A stretch of DNA of 64,000 nucleotides from an uncultured beta proteobacterium (GCA_903876735.1 CAIRAW010000067.1:45161-109160); one strand, 5' to 3'. Counted from the first letter of the stretch, positions 10,439-21,085 are shown. Numbers and translations: made by a program. The notes: generated by a model from the sequence alone, not told the origin.

Positions 10439-11806
10439 ATGAGAAACAAACTGTCTATGCTGGCTGTTGCCATTGCCGCAATCTTCCCGATGGCACAAAG
10501 CGCTCATGCCCAAAGCAATGCGGAGTTGAAGCAGGAAATCGAACTGCTCAAGAAGCAGTTGCAGGTTCTCATGCAAAAAGTCGATGCCGCCAGCGCTGCT
10601 CCAGCGGCACAGGCGACGGTTGACCCGCAGGATTTCAACCGCATCAAGATCAAGGCCGAATCGACCGAAGACAATTTTGAGGCGTCCGGTCTGAAGGGAT
10701 TCAAGATCAGCGGCATGGTCGATCCGACCTACATCTTCAGCCGCAACCAGGATCGCTCGGGTTTCCTGTTCCTGAACAACTTTGATGCCCGCGACGGCGA
10801 GACGCCTTACGCCTTCGACAACGGCAATTTCGGCCAGGCCATGCTTGACATCCAGAAGGAGACCGAGGGCGGCAACAAATGGCGTTTGACGCTGGCACCG
10901 CACAAGTCGGCCAGTTCCGCCTACAACCTTGGCTCCATCGTGCACGAGGCTTCCGTTTCGATTCCCTTGATTGATTCCACGACACGGCTGATTGCCGGTC
11001 AGTTCCCGGACTGGTCCGGCTACGAGTACCTGCCGGCCAATCAGCAGCCCCTGATCACGCACAACATGCTGTTTGATTTCACCATTCCGAGCTTTTACAG
11101 CGGCGCCGGCATGGAGATCACGCGGGGACAATGGATTGGCAAATTCCTGGTCGGCAATGTGAATCAGGTGGCCCGGGCGCCTGGCGAAAAAGATCCGTCG
11201 CTCAACTACCGGGTCGACTACAGCAAGGGTGAGTTCAGCGGCTTCGGCTTTGCCGGAACCCATACCTTTGGCACCAACGCGCTCAACCTGTTTGAAGTCG
11301 ACGGTTATTTCACTCGCGGTGACTGGACCTTCCAGGGCCAGATTGGCGCTGGTCGTTGGGCTGGCATGGGCAATGACCAGTTGAATGGACCGACCGATGC
11401 GCAGTGGTGGGGCTTGTCGGCGCTGGCCGGCTACAAGCTGACACCACGATTGCAAGCGGTTGCGCGTGCCGATTACATCAACAACTCGAAAAACGGGGGC
11501 GGTGTCTTTGGCTATGCAAATGCCGGTGCCGGCGTCGATTCCCGCAACGGCTTCGGCGCATCACAACAGGACCTTGCCGACTACGCAGCCGGCAACATTA
11601 CGGAGTTGGCCGGTGCCAATCGCTACGCGCTGTCCTTGGGTCTGAACTACCTGGTCAACCCCACAACCACCTGGAAACTCGAACTGCGCTACGACGGCGC
11701 AAACAAGGATGTGTTTCAGGACTTGAGGGGCGACCCGAGCGGCGCCAACGGCGCTTACACCAACAGCAATATCCTGCTGGGTACTGCCGTCGTCGTATCG
11801 TTCTAA
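10439..11806 (+). CDS. DUF3138-like putative outer-membrane porin
   Basis: Signal peptide, short coiled coil (NAELKQEIELLKKQLQVLMQKV), beta-barrel-like repeats, terminal Phe (ILLGTAVVVSF). Confidence 0.72.
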   Translation: MRNKLSMLAVAIAAIFPMAQSAHAQSNAELKQEIELLKKQLQVLMQKVDAASAAPAAQATVDPQDFNRIKIKAESTEDNFEASGLKGFKISGMVDPTYIFSRNQDRSGFLFLNNFDARDGETPYAFDNGNFGQAMLDIQKETEGGNKWRLTLAPHKSASSAYNLGSIVHEASVSIPLIDSTTRLIAGQFPDWSGYEYLPANQQPLITHNMLFDFTIPSFYSGAGMEITRGQWIGKFLVGNVNQVARAPGEKDPSLNYRVDYSKGEFSGFGFAGTHTFGTNALNLFEVDGYFTRGDWTFQGQIGAGRWAGMGNDQLNGPTDAQWWGLSALAGYKLTPRLQAVARADYINNSKNGGGVFGYANAGAGVDSRNGFGASQQDLADYAAGNITELAGANRYALSLGLNYLVNPTTTWKLELRYDGANKDVFQDLRGDPSGANGAYTNSNILLGTAVVVSF

Positions 11807-11844
11807 CCGGCAGGGCGGTCCAGCCGCTTTTCAGAATAGTCGCG

Positions 11845-11872
11845 CGGGGTCGGCAGCAATGCCGCCCCGTTT
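11845..11872 (+). terminator. Hairpin CGGGG-t-CGGCA-gcaa-TGCCG-CCCCG followed by a short T run
   Basis: 10-bp stem with one bulge, loop gcaa; weak T tract (tttccattt). Confidence 0.55.
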
Positions 11873-11933
11873 CCATTTGTGAAGGCCTCTAGGGCCAATT
11901 TCATCCAATCGCAGCAAGCCACTTGAGAACTTC

Positions 11934-13421
11934 ATGACCAGCACCAAAACAATGCCTTTGCCCAAGTTTGACGGCCGGGCCCTGATTGACGGCAAACGCA
12001 CGGCTGCCCTGGGTGGCGAAAGCTTTGAATGCATTTCGCCGGTTGACGGTGCCACGCTGACCACGGTTGCGCGCTGCGGCGAAGCCGACATCAATGCCGC
12101 CGTGGCTGCGGCGCGCGCCGCTTTCGACGACAAGCGCTGGCGCGCTCTGGCGCCGGCCCAGCGCAAGCGCATCATGATCCGTTTTGCCGACCTCCTGCAG
12201 GCGCACGGCGATGAACTCGCACTGACCGAAACGCTGGACATGGGCAAGCCGATCAAGTACGCACGCAGTCTGGACGTCAACAGCGCGGCCAATTGCATTC
12301 GCTGGTATGGTGAGGCGGTTGATAAGGTCTATGACGAAATCGCACCCACACCTAGCACGGCACTGGCCTTGATCACCAAGGAGCCGGTTGGCGTGGTCGG
12401 CGTCATCGTGCCCTGGAATTACCCGATGATCATGGCGGCCTGGAAGATCGCCCCAGCGCTGGCGGTTGGCAACTCCGTCGTCCTCAAACCCAGCGAGAAG
12501 TCGCCACTGACCGCTTTGCGCATGGCCGATCTGGCGCTGGAAGCCGGCATTCCGGCTGGGGTCTTCAATGTGGTGACGGGCTACGGCCCGGAGGCCGGCT
12601 CTCCGCTGGCGCTGCACATGGATGTGGATTGCATTGCCTTCACCGGATCGACCCGGGTTGGCAAACAGATTCATGTCATGGCCGGGCAAAGTAACCTCAA
12701 GCGCGCCTGGACCGAACTTGGTGGCAAATCGCCCAACATCGTGTTCGCCGACTGTCCGGATCTGGACCGCGCTGTGGAAGCGGCGGTTGGCAGCATCTTC
12801 TTCAACCAGGGCGAAAGCTGCAACGCGCCATCGCGCCTGTTTGTTGAAGCCAGCATCAAGGAGCAGTTCCTGGAAAAGGCCTTGGCCCTGGTGCCAGGCT
12901 ACGCGCCGGGTAATCCGCTCGACCCGGCGACCGTCATGGGCGCCATCGTCGACCAGACGCAGATGAATTCGGTGCTGCGCTACATCGAAAGCGGAAAGAG
13001 CGAAGGCGCCAGGCTGCTGGCTGGCGGCGAACAAGCCAGGATCGAGAGCGGTGGCTGCTATGTCGAGCCAACCATTTTTGATGGCGTCAGGAGCGACATG
13101 AAAATTGCGCGGGAAGAGATCTTCGGCCCGGTGCTGTCGGTGTTTTCTTTCACCGATGCAGCAGACGTGGTGCAGCAGGCCAATGCCAGCGTTTACGGCC
13201 TGCACGCAGCGGTCTGGACCCGTGACATCAACAAAGCCCACGGCGTGGCGCGTGCGTTGCGTGCCGGCACCGTGCATGTGAATCAATACGACGAAGACGA
13301 CATTACCGTGCCGTTCGGCGGCTTCAAGCAAAGCGGTGTCGGGCGTGACAAATCGCTGCATGCGTTTGACAAGTACCAGGAGGTCAAGACAACCTGGATC
13401 CGGATCGATAGCCCGGTCTGA
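11934..13421 (+). CDS. puuC: Aldehyde dehydrogenase, gamma-glutamyl-gamma-aminobutyraldehyde dehydrogenase-like
   Basis: ALDH motifs (VPWNYPMIMAAWKIAPALAVGN, ELGGKSPNIVFADC, FFNQGESCNAPSRL); cluster context. Confidence 0.88.
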   Translation: MTSTKTMPLPKFDGRALIDGKRTAALGGESFECISPVDGATLTTVARCGEADINAAVAAARAAFDDKRWRALAPAQRKRIMIRFADLLQAHGDELALTETLDMGKPIKYARSLDVNSAANCIRWYGEAVDKVYDEIAPTPSTALALITKEPVGVVGVIVPWNYPMIMAAWKIAPALAVGNSVVLKPSEKSPLTALRMADLALEAGIPAGVFNVVTGYGPEAGSPLALHMDVDCIAFTGSTRVGKQIHVMAGQSNLKRAWTELGGKSPNIVFADCPDLDRAVEAAVGSIFFNQGESCNAPSRLFVEASIKEQFLEKALALVPGYAPGNPLDPATVMGAIVDQTQMNSVLRYIESGKSEGARLLAGGEQARIESGGCYVEPTIFDGVRSDMKIAREEIFGPVLSVFSFTDAADVVQQANASVYGLHAAVWTRDINKAHGVARALRAGTVHVNQYDEDDITVPFGGFKQSGVGRDKSLHAFDKYQEVKTTWIRIDSPV

Positions 13422-13484
13422 CTGCAGCGCAAACTGGCAACGCACTGCGCGCCCGAGCAGCGACCAGCCTTGAGAAAGCACCTG

Positions 13485-14813
13485 ATGACGATTGAATCCA
13501 CCATTGAAGCCTTGACCACTCAAGGCATTCACAGCGTTTTGACGCAGTTCACCGATATGCACGGTGTGGCCAAAGGCAAACTGGTTCCCCTGCAAAACCT
13601 GCGTGAGTGGGTTGAGACTGGCGCGGGCTTTGCCGGCCCCAGCATCTGGGGCACAGGCTTGCCGCGCTTTGGCAAGCGCAGCGAGTACTACGCCCGTGTG
13701 CAACTGGAATCGCTGCGACCCTTGCCCTTCATGCCGGGCGTGGCGCACGCGGTCTGCGACGGTTTTGCCGGCGATGAGCCGCTTGAAACCTGTTCTCGCC
13801 AGTTGCTCAAGCGCCAGTTGCAGCGCCTGACGCAAAAGGGATGGACGCTATGGGTCGGCATCGAGCCCGAGTTTTTCCTTTTGAACCAGGATGAACAGGG
13901 TCACTGGCAAAGGGCTGACCGCTTGGATCAGCTTGACAAGCCTTCCTACGATCTCAAGACGATTCATCGCAACAGAGGCTTTCTGGAAGACATGCGTGCG
14001 ACGCTGACCGAATTGGGTTTCGAGTTGCAACAGATCGATCACGAAGACGCAGTCGGGCAATACGAGATCAATTACCGCTTCGACGCTGCCCTCGCAGCGG
14101 CGGACCGCTTCATGCTGTTCAAGATGACCGCGCACGCGGTGGCGCAACGCCACGGGATGACCTTCAGTTGCATGCCCAAGCCGTTTGCGACAGCGCCGGG
14201 CAGCGGTTTGCACTTTCATTTGAGCATTACGGATGCGCAGGGGCGAGCAGTTTTCACGGATGAGACGGACGCACTCCAACTGAGTGCGCCGGCTTACCAA
14301 TTTGTGGCGGGCTTGCTGGAACACGCCGATGCCCTGGCGGCGGTCTGCGCGCCGACCGTCAACAGCTACAAGCGCTTGGCCTCCAGCGACAGTGCCTCCG
14401 GTACGACCTGGTCGCCGGTCTGGAAGAGCTACGGCAACAACAACCGAACCTGCCTCGTGCGCACCGTTGCCGGCCGGATTGAATGGCGCCTGCCGGACCC
14501 TTCCTGCAACGTTTATGCGGCCATTGCTGCCACGTTGGCCGCGGGGCTGGATGGCATCGACCGCAAGTTGAAGGCGCCGCTTTCGTGTGAGGCGGATTTG
14601 TACCAGTTACTGGAGATGGGCGTCAGCATGCCCGAGCGCCTGCCACGGGATTTGCACGCGGCTATCGAGGCCCTGGCAAGCAATCAGTCCCTGCGCAGTC
14701 TGCTGGGCGACGCCTTCTGCACCGAATTCATTCGACTCAAGAGGCAGGAGTGGGACGAATACTGTCAGCAGGTGACTGACTGGGAACTGCAGCGTTACGC
14801 TGACGGCTTCTGA
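13485..14813 (+). CDS. Second glutamine synthetase family protein (gamma-glutamyl-amide ligase-like)
   Basis: GS-family motifs (TQFTDMHGVAKGKLVP, GIEPEFFLL, GQYEINYRFD, SYGNNNRTCLVR); ATG 13485 inside a TTG-started ORF. Confidence 0.82.
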   Translation: MTIESTIEALTTQGIHSVLTQFTDMHGVAKGKLVPLQNLREWVETGAGFAGPSIWGTGLPRFGKRSEYYARVQLESLRPLPFMPGVAHAVCDGFAGDEPLETCSRQLLKRQLQRLTQKGWTLWVGIEPEFFLLNQDEQGHWQRADRLDQLDKPSYDLKTIHRNRGFLEDMRATLTELGFELQQIDHEDAVGQYEINYRFDAALAAADRFMLFKMTAHAVAQRHGMTFSCMPKPFATAPGSGLHFHLSITDAQGRAVFTDETDALQLSAPAYQFVAGLLEHADALAAVCAPTVNSYKRLASSDSASGTTWSPVWKSYGNNNRTCLVRTVAGRIEWRLPDPSCNVYAAIAATLAAGLDGIDRKLKAPLSCEADLYQLLEMGVSMPERLPRDLHAAIEALASNQSLRSLLGDAFCTEFIRLKRQEWDEYCQQVTDWELQRYADGF

Positions 14814-14952
14814 TGTTTCATTATGCGAAATCATTATTCAACCGACAAAAACTTCGTTTGCTGCACTGCGACATTTTTTCTCAGGGCGAAAAATTGCCTT
14901 TCATATTATGGACTGTGCTACGTAAGTCATTGATTTAAATTAATTAAATTAA

Positions 14953-14966
14953 GTCTTCTATAAGAC
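14953..14966. promoter_or_regulatory. Palindromic element GTCTT-CTAT-AAGAC upstream of aceA
   Basis: Perfect 5-bp inverted arms; first of a pair. Confidence 0.6.
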
Positions 14967-14983
14967 ATAAGAGGTCGACGTAA

Positions 14984-14997
14984 GTCTTATACAAGAC
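14984..14997. promoter_or_regulatory. Palindromic element GTCTT-ATAC-AAGAC upstream of aceA
   Basis: Same arms as 14953-14966; 31 bp start-to-start. Confidence 0.6.
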
Positions 14998-15075
14998 CTA
15001 GAATTGCAACCATCGGCACCAGACTTGCATGTCAAACGGTGCAGACAGTTTCAATTAACCCTAGGAGTGTTTTAC

Positions 15076-16395
15076 ATGCCGCAAGCCATCACCGAGCAAT
15101 TGAGCCGCGAACAGCAAATCGCCGCACTGGAAAAGGACTGGGCCACCAATCCGCGTTGGAAAGGTATCAAACGCGGTTATACCGCTGCTGATGTGGTTCG
15201 CCTGCGCGGTTCTTTCCCGATCGAGCACACCCTGGCCCGTCGCGGCGCCGAGAAACTCTGGAATCTGGTGAACACCGAGCCTTATGTCAACTGTCTGGGC
15301 GCGCTGACCGGTGGCCAGGCCATGCAGCAAGTCAAGGCCGGCGTGAAGGCCATTTACCTTTCCGGCTGGCAAGTCGCTGCCGACAACAACACTTCGGCCT
15401 CCATGTACCCGGACCAATCCCTGTATGCAGTGGACTCGGTGCCGAAAATGGTGGAGCGCATCAACAACACCTTCCGCCGTGCCGATGAAATTCAGCACTC
15501 CAAGGGTATTGACGCGGGTGACGCCGGCTATATCGACAACTTTGCGCCCATCGTGGCCGATGCCGAAGCCGGCTTTGGCGGCGTGCTCAACGCGTTTGAA
15601 CTGATGAAGAACATGATCAAGAACGGCGCTGCTGGCGTGCACTGGGAAGATCAGTTGGCTTCGGTCAAGAAATGCGGCCACATGGGTGGCAAGGTGCTGG
15701 TACCGACGGCCGAAGCCTGCCAGAAACTCATCGCAGCCCGCATGGCCGCCGACGTCTGTGGCGTGCCGACTCTGGTGATTGCCCGTACCGACGCTGAAGC
15801 GGCCGATCTGCTGACCAGCGACTACGACGAAAACGACAAGCCTTTCCTGACCGGTGAGCGCACGGCCGAAGGCTTTTACAAGACCAACAAGGGTCTGGAC
15901 CAGGCAATCAGCCGCGCCGTGGCCTACGCCGATTACGCTGACCTGGTATGGTGCGAAACCGGCACGCCGGATCTGGAATTTGCCCGGAAGTTTGCTGAGG
16001 CCGTGCGTGCCAAGCACCCCGGCAAATTGCTGGCTTACAACTGCTCGCCGTCCTTCAACTGGAAGAAAAACCTGGACGATGCCACCATCGCGAAATTCCA
16101 GAAGGAACTGGGCGCCATGGGTTACAAGTACCAGTTCATCACGCTGGCCGGCATCCATTCCATGTGGTACAACATGTTCGACTTGGCGCAGGACTACGTC
16201 AAGCGCGGCATGACAGCGTACATCGAGAAGGTGCAGGAACCTGAGTTCGCCGCACGCGACCGTGGTTACACCTTTGTCTCCCACCAACAGGAAGTCGGCA
16301 CCGGCTACTTTGATGAGGTCACCACCACCATTCAGGGCGGCAAGTCGAGCGTCACTGCCTTGACCGGGTCTACCGAAGAAGAGCAATTTCACTGA
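15076..16395 (+). CDS. aceA: Isocitrate lyase
   Basis: Isocitrate lyase signatures ([47 protein letters not shown]); ATG 15076 with upstream CTAGGAG. Confidence 0.95.
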   Translation: MPQAITEQLSREQQIAALEKDWATNPRWKGIKRGYTAADVVRLRGSFPIEHTLARRGAEKLWNLVNTEPYVNCLGALTGGQAMQQVKAGVKAIYLSGWQVAADNNTSASMYPDQSLYAVDSVPKMVERINNTFRRADEIQHSKGIDAGDAGYIDNFAPIVADAEAGFGGVLNAFELMKNMIKNGAAGVHWEDQLASVKKCGHMGGKVLVPTAEACQKLIAARMAADVCGVPTLVIARTDAEAADLLTSDYDENDKPFLTGERTAEGFYKTNKGLDQAISRAVAYADYADLVWCETGTPDLEFARKFAEAVRAKHPGKLLAYNCSPSFNWKKNLDDATIAKFQKELGAMGYKYQFITLAGIHSMWYNMFDLAQDYVKRGMTAYIEKVQEPEFAARDRGYTFVSHQQEVGTGYFDEVTTTIQGGKSSVTALTGSTEEEQFH

Positions 16396-16450
16396 TCTTT
16401 TTGGCCAGGTCGGGCAGCGTAAAATCGCGCTGTTCCGGCTTACAGTCATC

Positions 16451-16475
16451 AAAGCGCGGCCTGACCGCGCTTTTT
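16451..16475 (+). terminator. Hairpin AAAGCGCGG-cctga-CCGCGCTTT plus T tract between aceA and thrS
   Basis: 9-bp perfect stem followed by ttcattttt; only 12-15 nt before thrS ATG. Confidence 0.75.
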
Positions 16476-16487
16476 CATTTTTAAACC

Positions 16488-18413
16488 ATGATTCAAATCA
16501 CACTTCCTGACGGCTCCAAACGCGACTATCCCGGGCCTGTGACCGTGGCCGAAGTGGCCGCTTCGATTGGTGCCGGTCTGGCCAAGGCGGCGCTGGCGGG
16601 CAAGATCGACGGCAAGGTGGTCGATACCAGCTACACCATCGCTTCCGACAGCAGTCTTTCCATTGTCACTGCCAAGGATGGCGATGGGCTTGAGGTGATC
16701 CGTCACTCGACCGCCCACTTGCTGGCATACGCCGTCAAGGAACTGTTCCCGGACGCGCAAGTGACGATTGGGCCGGTCATTGAACATGGTTTCTTCTATG
16801 ACTTTTCCTACAAGCGTCCTTTTACGCCGGAGGATTTGCTGGCAATCGAGCGCAAGATGGTCGAACTGGCGGCAAAAGACGAACCGGTGACCCGACGCGT
16901 ATTGCCGCGCGACGAGGCTGTTGCCTATTTCAAGAGCCTGGGCGAACACTACAAGGCCGAGATCATCGCCAGTATTCCGGCCAACGAGGACGTCTCCCTG
17001 TACCGTGAAGGCAAATTCGAAGACCTGTGCCGCGGGCCCCACGTGCCCAGCACCGGCAAGCTCAAGTTCTTCAAACTGATGAAACTGGCTGGCGCCTATT
17101 GGCGCGGCGACCATCGCAATGAGATGCTGCAACGCATCTACGGCACGGCCTGGGCCAGCAAGGACGAATTGCAACAGCACTTGACCATGCTGGAAGAAGC
17201 AGAGAAGCGCGATCACCGCAAACTCGGCCGCGATCTCGATCTGTTTCACATTGATGACCACGCGCCGGGACTGGTGTTCTGGCACCCCAAGGGCTGGTCC
17301 CTGTGGCAGGAGGTCGAGAAATACATGCGCCAGGTTTACCGTAACAACGGTTATCTGGAGGTCAAAGGTCCACAGATCATTGACAAATCCTTGTGGGAAA
17401 AAACCGGTCATTGGGACAAGTACCGCGAAAACATGTTCACCACCGAATCGGAAAAGCGTGAATACGCGCTCAAACCGATGAACTGCCCGGGTCACATCCT
17501 GATCTTCAAGCAGGGCATCAAGAGTTACCGCGATTTACCCTTGCGCTACGGTGAGTTTGGCCAGTGCCACCGCAATGAGCCCTCGGGTGGATTGCACGGC
17601 ATCATGCGGGTGCGCGGTTTCACGCAGGACGACGGCCACATCTTTTGCACCGAAGACCAGATTCTTCAGGAGTGTGTTGATTACACGACCCTGTTGCAAA
17701 AGGTCTACAAGGACTTTGGCTTCAAGAACATCATTTACAAGATTGCCACGCGACCGGAAAAGCGCATTGGATCGGAAGAAAGTTGGGACAAGGCCGAGCA
17801 CGCCCTGATGGAGAGTTTGCGCGCCTCTGGCTGCGAGTTCGAGATCACGGCGGGCGAGGGCGCCTTTTATGGTCCCAAGATCGAATACACCCTGAAGGAT
17901 GCGATCGGTCGCCAATGGCAGTGCGGCACCATGCAGGTCGACTTCTTCATGACCGAGCGTCTGGACGCTGAATATGTGGGCGAGGATGGCGCGCGGCACA
18001 GGCCCGTGATGCTGCACCGCGCGATTGTGGGCAGTCTGGAACGTTTCATCGGGATTTTGATCGAGGAAAGTGCCGGTGCGTTGCCGACCTGGCTGGCCCC
18101 GGTTCAGTTGGCGGTGCTCAATATCACCGACGCGCAAGCCGATTACTGTCGTGAAATTGTCGAAAAGATCAAAAAATCACTGCCAAATCAAGAGCTTAGG
18201 ATAGTGACCGACCTTCGAAACGAGAAAATTACGTATAAAATACGCGAGCATTCAATGCAAAAGCTTCCTTATCTGCTCGTCGCGGGCGACAAAGAGAAGG
18301 CCGCTGGTACCGTTGCAGTGCGCGCCCGGGGTGGTCTAGACCTCGGTGTGATGTCCCTCGATGCGTTCGTGCAGAAGCTCGCAGCCGATATCACTGACAA
18401 GTCTGTTGTCTGA
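16488..18413 (+). CDS. thrS: Threonine--tRNA ligase
   Basis: TGS domain start [24 protein letters not shown]; class II motifs; [16 protein letters not shown] editing domain. Confidence 0.97.
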   Translation: MIQITLPDGSKRDYPGPVTVAEVAASIGAGLAKAALAGKIDGKVVDTSYTIASDSSLSIVTAKDGDGLEVIRHSTAHLLAYAVKELFPDAQVTIGPVIEHGFFYDFSYKRPFTPEDLLAIERKMVELAAKDEPVTRRVLPRDEAVAYFKSLGEHYKAEIIASIPANEDVSLYREGKFEDLCRGPHVPSTGKLKFFKLMKLAGAYWRGDHRNEMLQRIYGTAWASKDELQQHLTMLEEAEKRDHRKLGRDLDLFHIDDHAPGLVFWHPKGWSLWQEVEKYMRQVYRNNGYLEVKGPQIIDKSLWEKTGHWDKYRENMFTTESEKREYALKPMNCPGHILIFKQGIKSYRDLPLRYGEFGQCHRNEPSGGLHGIMRVRGFTQDDGHIFCTEDQILQECVDYTTLLQKVYKDFGFKNIIYKIATRPEKRIGSEESWDKAEHALMESLRASGCEFEITAGEGAFYGPKIEYTLKDAIGRQWQCGTMQVDFFMTERLDAEYVGEDGARHRPVMLHRAIVGSLERFIGILIEESAGALPTWLAPVQLAVLNITDAQADYCREIVEKIKKSLPNQELRIVTDLRNEKITYKIREHSMQKLPYLLVAGDKEKAAGTVAVRARGGLDLGVMSLDAFVQKLAADITDKSVV

Positions 18414-18501
18414 GCTCAAATCAAGCGAGATTGCAGTTTGCCCGCGTGCACAAAGCGGTTGTCGCTACGTTGTCGTAGCAGAAATTGTGAAGGAATAAGC
18501 C

Positions 18502-19095
18502 ATCGCTACTGAATTTCGTGATCGCCGTCACCGCGAAGAACGCAAACATCGCCTGAACCGGGAAATCATGGCCCCGGAGGTTCGTCTCTCCGGAGTCGAA
18601 AATGAGCCGCTTGGTGTGGTCAGCCTGATGGAAGCGCTGCGAATGGCAGGCGACCTGGATGTTGACCTGGTTGAGATCTCTGCCACGGCGGTTCCGCCGG
18701 TCTGTCGTTTGATGGATTACGGCAAGTTCAAGTACCAGGAGCAAAAGAAGGCTGCGGAGGCCAAGGCCAAGCAGACGGTCATTGAGATCAAGGAAATCAA
18801 ATTCCGACCCGGTACCGATGACGGCGACTACAACATCAAGATGCGCAATATCCGGCGCTTTTTGGCCGAAGGTGACAAGTGTAAAATCACGCTCCGGTTC
18901 AGGGGTCGCGAGATAACGCACCAGGAAATCGGCATGGCATTGCTCAACCGCATCCGTGCGGAACTCGGTGACTTGATCCTGATTGAGCAGTTTCCCAAGC
19001 TTGAAGGGCGCCAGATGATCATGATGATCGCGCCCGGCAAGAAGAAGATCGCGGCCAAGCCGGCGGTCGATACAGCGTCCACCGCGACGTCGTAA
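18502..19095 (+). CDS. infC: Translation initiation factor IF-3, AUC start codon
   Basis: In-frame ATC GCT ACT GAA TTT CGT GAT CGC CGT... preceded by AAGGA; downstream [22 protein letters not shown]-like [14 protein letters not shown]3 core. Confidence 0.93.
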   Translation: MATEFRDRRHREERKHRLNREIMAPEVRLSGVENEPLGVVSLMEALRMAGDLDVDLVEISATAVPPVCRLMDYGKFKYQEQKKAAEAKAKQTVIEIKEIKFRPGTDDGDYNIKMRNIRRFLAEGDKCKITLRFRGREITHQEIGMALLNRIRAELGDLILIEQFPKLEGRQMIMMIAPGKKKIAAKPAVDTASTATS

Positions 19096-19104
19096 GGATT
19101 TTAC

Positions 19105-19205
19105 GGTGCACGGGGTGAATACCCCGTTGCACCTCAAAACGGTGATCGGTTTATTCTGGTCACCAAAAAGTGGCTCGGGGCCAACAAGGCTGCAAACCGT
19201 TTGCA
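19105..19205 (+). promoter_or_regulatory. Structured intergenic leader between infC and rpmI (three hairpins)
   Basis: 19105-19133 GGTGCACGGGGT-gaat-ACCCCG-t-TGCACC; 19141-19164 GGTGA...TCACC; 19191-19205 TGCAAA-ccg-TTTGCA. Confidence 0.55.
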
Positions 19206-19241
19206 GACGCCTCACGAGCACAATGAAGAAGGAGCATGAAT

Positions 19242-19445
19242 ATGCCCAAAATGAAGACCAAGAGCGCAGCGAAGAAACGCTTCCGCGTTCGTCCAGGTGG
19301 CACCGTCAAGCGCGGCCAAGCCTTCAAACGTCACATTCTGACCAAGAAGACCACCAAAAATAAACGTCACTTGCGTGGTTCGACATCCGTTCATGAGACC
19401 GATATGGGTCGCATGGCACAGATGCTGCCAGGCCGTGGTATTTAA
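19242..19445 (+). CDS. rpmI: 50S ribosomal protein L35
   Basis: [46 protein letters not shown]. Confidence 0.97.
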   Translation: MPKMKTKSAAKKRFRVRPGGTVKRGQAFKRHILTKKTTKNKRHLRGSTSVHETDMGRMAQMLPGRGI

Positions 19446-19470
19446 TTAACGACGAACAAGGAGTAATCAC

Positions 19471-19830
19471 ATGCCTCGCGTCAAACGTGGTGTAACGGCT
19501 CGCGCCCGCCACAAAAAAATCCTAGCCCTTGCAAAAGGTTTCCGTGGTCGCCGCGGTAATGTCTTCCGGATCGCCAAAGAAGCGGTGATGAAGGCCGGGC
19601 AATATGCCTACCGTGACCGTCGTACCAAGAAGCGTGTTTTCCGCCAACTGTGGATTGCACGTATCAATGCCGCAGCACGTCAGTGCGGCATGACCTACAG
19701 CCAGTTTGCCAACGGTCTGAAGAAAGCGAACATCGAGATCGACCGCAAGGTTTTGTCTGATATCGCAGTCCACGACATGGCTGCCTTTGCTGGCATTGTG
19801 GAACAGGTCAAGGCCAAGCTGGCCGCTTGA
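19471..19830 (+). CDS. rplT: 50S ribosomal protein L20
   Basis: [51 protein letters not shown]. Confidence 0.98.
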   Translation: MPRVKRGVTARARHKKILALAKGFRGRRGNVFRIAKEAVMKAGQYAYRDRRTKKRVFRQLWIARINAAARQCGMTYSQFANGLKKANIEIDRKVLSDIAVHDMAAFAGIVEQVKAKLAA

Positions 19831-19845
19831 GTTCACGCAGATCAG

Positions 19846-19882
19846 AAAAGGGCTAGAGCTTGAAAGAGCGCTAGCCCTTTTT
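19846..19882 (+). terminator. Rho-independent-type hairpin after rplT
   Basis: AAAAGGGCTAG ... CTAGCCCTTTTT. Confidence 0.88.
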
Positions 19883-19949
19883 CAATGAAATCGCAGCTTC
19901 AGAGAGAACCGATCGGCCCTGCGCTTGTGTCGGAACGACAAGAGAACAT

Positions 19950-21020
19950 ATGAACGACTTGAACACCGTTGTTGAAAGCGCCCAGGCTGCTTTCGAGCAG
20001 GCCAGAACTCCGGCCGATCTGGAAAATGCGAAGGCCTTGTTTCTGGGCAAGTCGGGGCGCATCACCGAACTGATGAAGGGCATGGCAGCTCTGGCGGTGG
20101 AACAGAAAAAAACGCTTGGCGCGGCCATCAACTTGGCCAAGCAGGCCATTGAAGCGGCGTTGAATGCGCGCCGACAAGCATTGGCCGATGCACAACTGCA
20201 GGCCCAGCTTGAAGCCGAGGCGCTCGATGTAACCCTGCCAGGGCGGCAACGCGGGCAGGGCGGTTTGCACCCGGTATCGATTACGCTGGAGCGCATTGAA
20301 GCCATCTTTGGTTCCATGGGTTTTGAAGTGGCACAGGGCCCAGAGATCGAGACCGACTGGTTCAACTTCACGGCGTTGAATACGCCTGAGGACCATCCCG
20401 CGCGGTCCATGCATGACACCTTTTACGTTGAGGGCGGCACAGCCACCGCGCCCAACCTGCTGCGCACCCATACCAGCCCGATGCAGATCCGCCACGCGGT
20501 CCAGCATGTCAAAAAACACCGTGCTGCGCTTGGTGCCGGTAATGAAGGGCTTTTCTCGGGCACCATGCCGGAGATTCGTGTCATCGCCCCGGGGCGTACC
20601 TATCGTGTTGACAGCGACGCAACCCATTCGCCCATGTTCCACCAGTGCGAAGGCCTGTGGGTCGGAGAGAACGTGAGCTTCAAGGATCTCAAGTTTGTCT
20701 TCACCGATTTCTGCCGGATTTTCTTTGAGTCGAACGACTTGATGCTGCGCTTTCGACCCAGCTTTTTTCCGTTCACCGAACCGAGCGCCGAAATCGATAT
20801 TCAGTTCCAGAGTGGTCCGCTGGCGGGTCGCTGGCTGGAAGTGGCCGGCTCCGGCCAGGTGCATCCCAATGTCGTGCGCAACATGGGGCTGGACCCGGAG
20901 AAATTCATTGGCTTTGCCTTTGGCATGGGCCCGGACCGACTCACCATGCTGCGCTACGGCGTCAGCGACCTGAGGCTGTTTTTTGACGGCGACATCCGCT
21001 TTCTTTCGCAATTCCAATAA
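19950..21020 (+). CDS. pheS: Phenylalanine--tRNA ligase alpha subunit
   Basis: [27 protein letters not shown], class II aaRS motifs, [21 protein letters not shown]. Confidence 0.97.
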   Translation: MNDLNTVVESAQAAFEQARTPADLENAKALFLGKSGRITELMKGMAALAVEQKKTLGAAINLAKQAIEAALNARRQALADAQLQAQLEAEALDVTLPGRQRGQGGLHPVSITLERIEAIFGSMGFEVAQGPEIETDWFNFTALNTPEDHPARSMHDTFYVEGGTATAPNLLRTHTSPMQIRHAVQHVKKHRAALGAGNEGLFSGTMPEIRVIAPGRTYRVDSDATHSPMFHQCEGLWVGENVSFKDLKFVFTDFCRIFFESNDLMLRFRPSFFPFTEPSAEIDIQFQSGPLAGRWLEVAGSGQVHPNVVRNMGLDPEKFIGFAFGMGPDRLTMLRYGVSDLRLFFDGDIRFLSQFQ

Positions 21021-21085
21021 AAGAACCTGTCGCGACAGCCTGCAGCACCATCGCCGCAAGCCCCGTCGCCAACTGATTGAAGACT

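Noticed and set aside
11901-13835. 644-aa minus-strand ORF opposite puuC
   Set aside because: Antisense shadow ORF of a clear ALDH gene in GC-rich DNA; composition is His/Gln/Arg-rich with no recognisable domain.
15004-15075. N-terminal extension of aceA in the ORF track
   Set aside because: The extension is not isocitrate-lyase-like; ATG 15076 has a plausible RBS (CTAGGAG).
19106-19363. 85-aa ORF overlapping the infC-rpmI gap
   Set aside because: Out of frame with rpmI over most of its length; the region is better explained as a structured leader.
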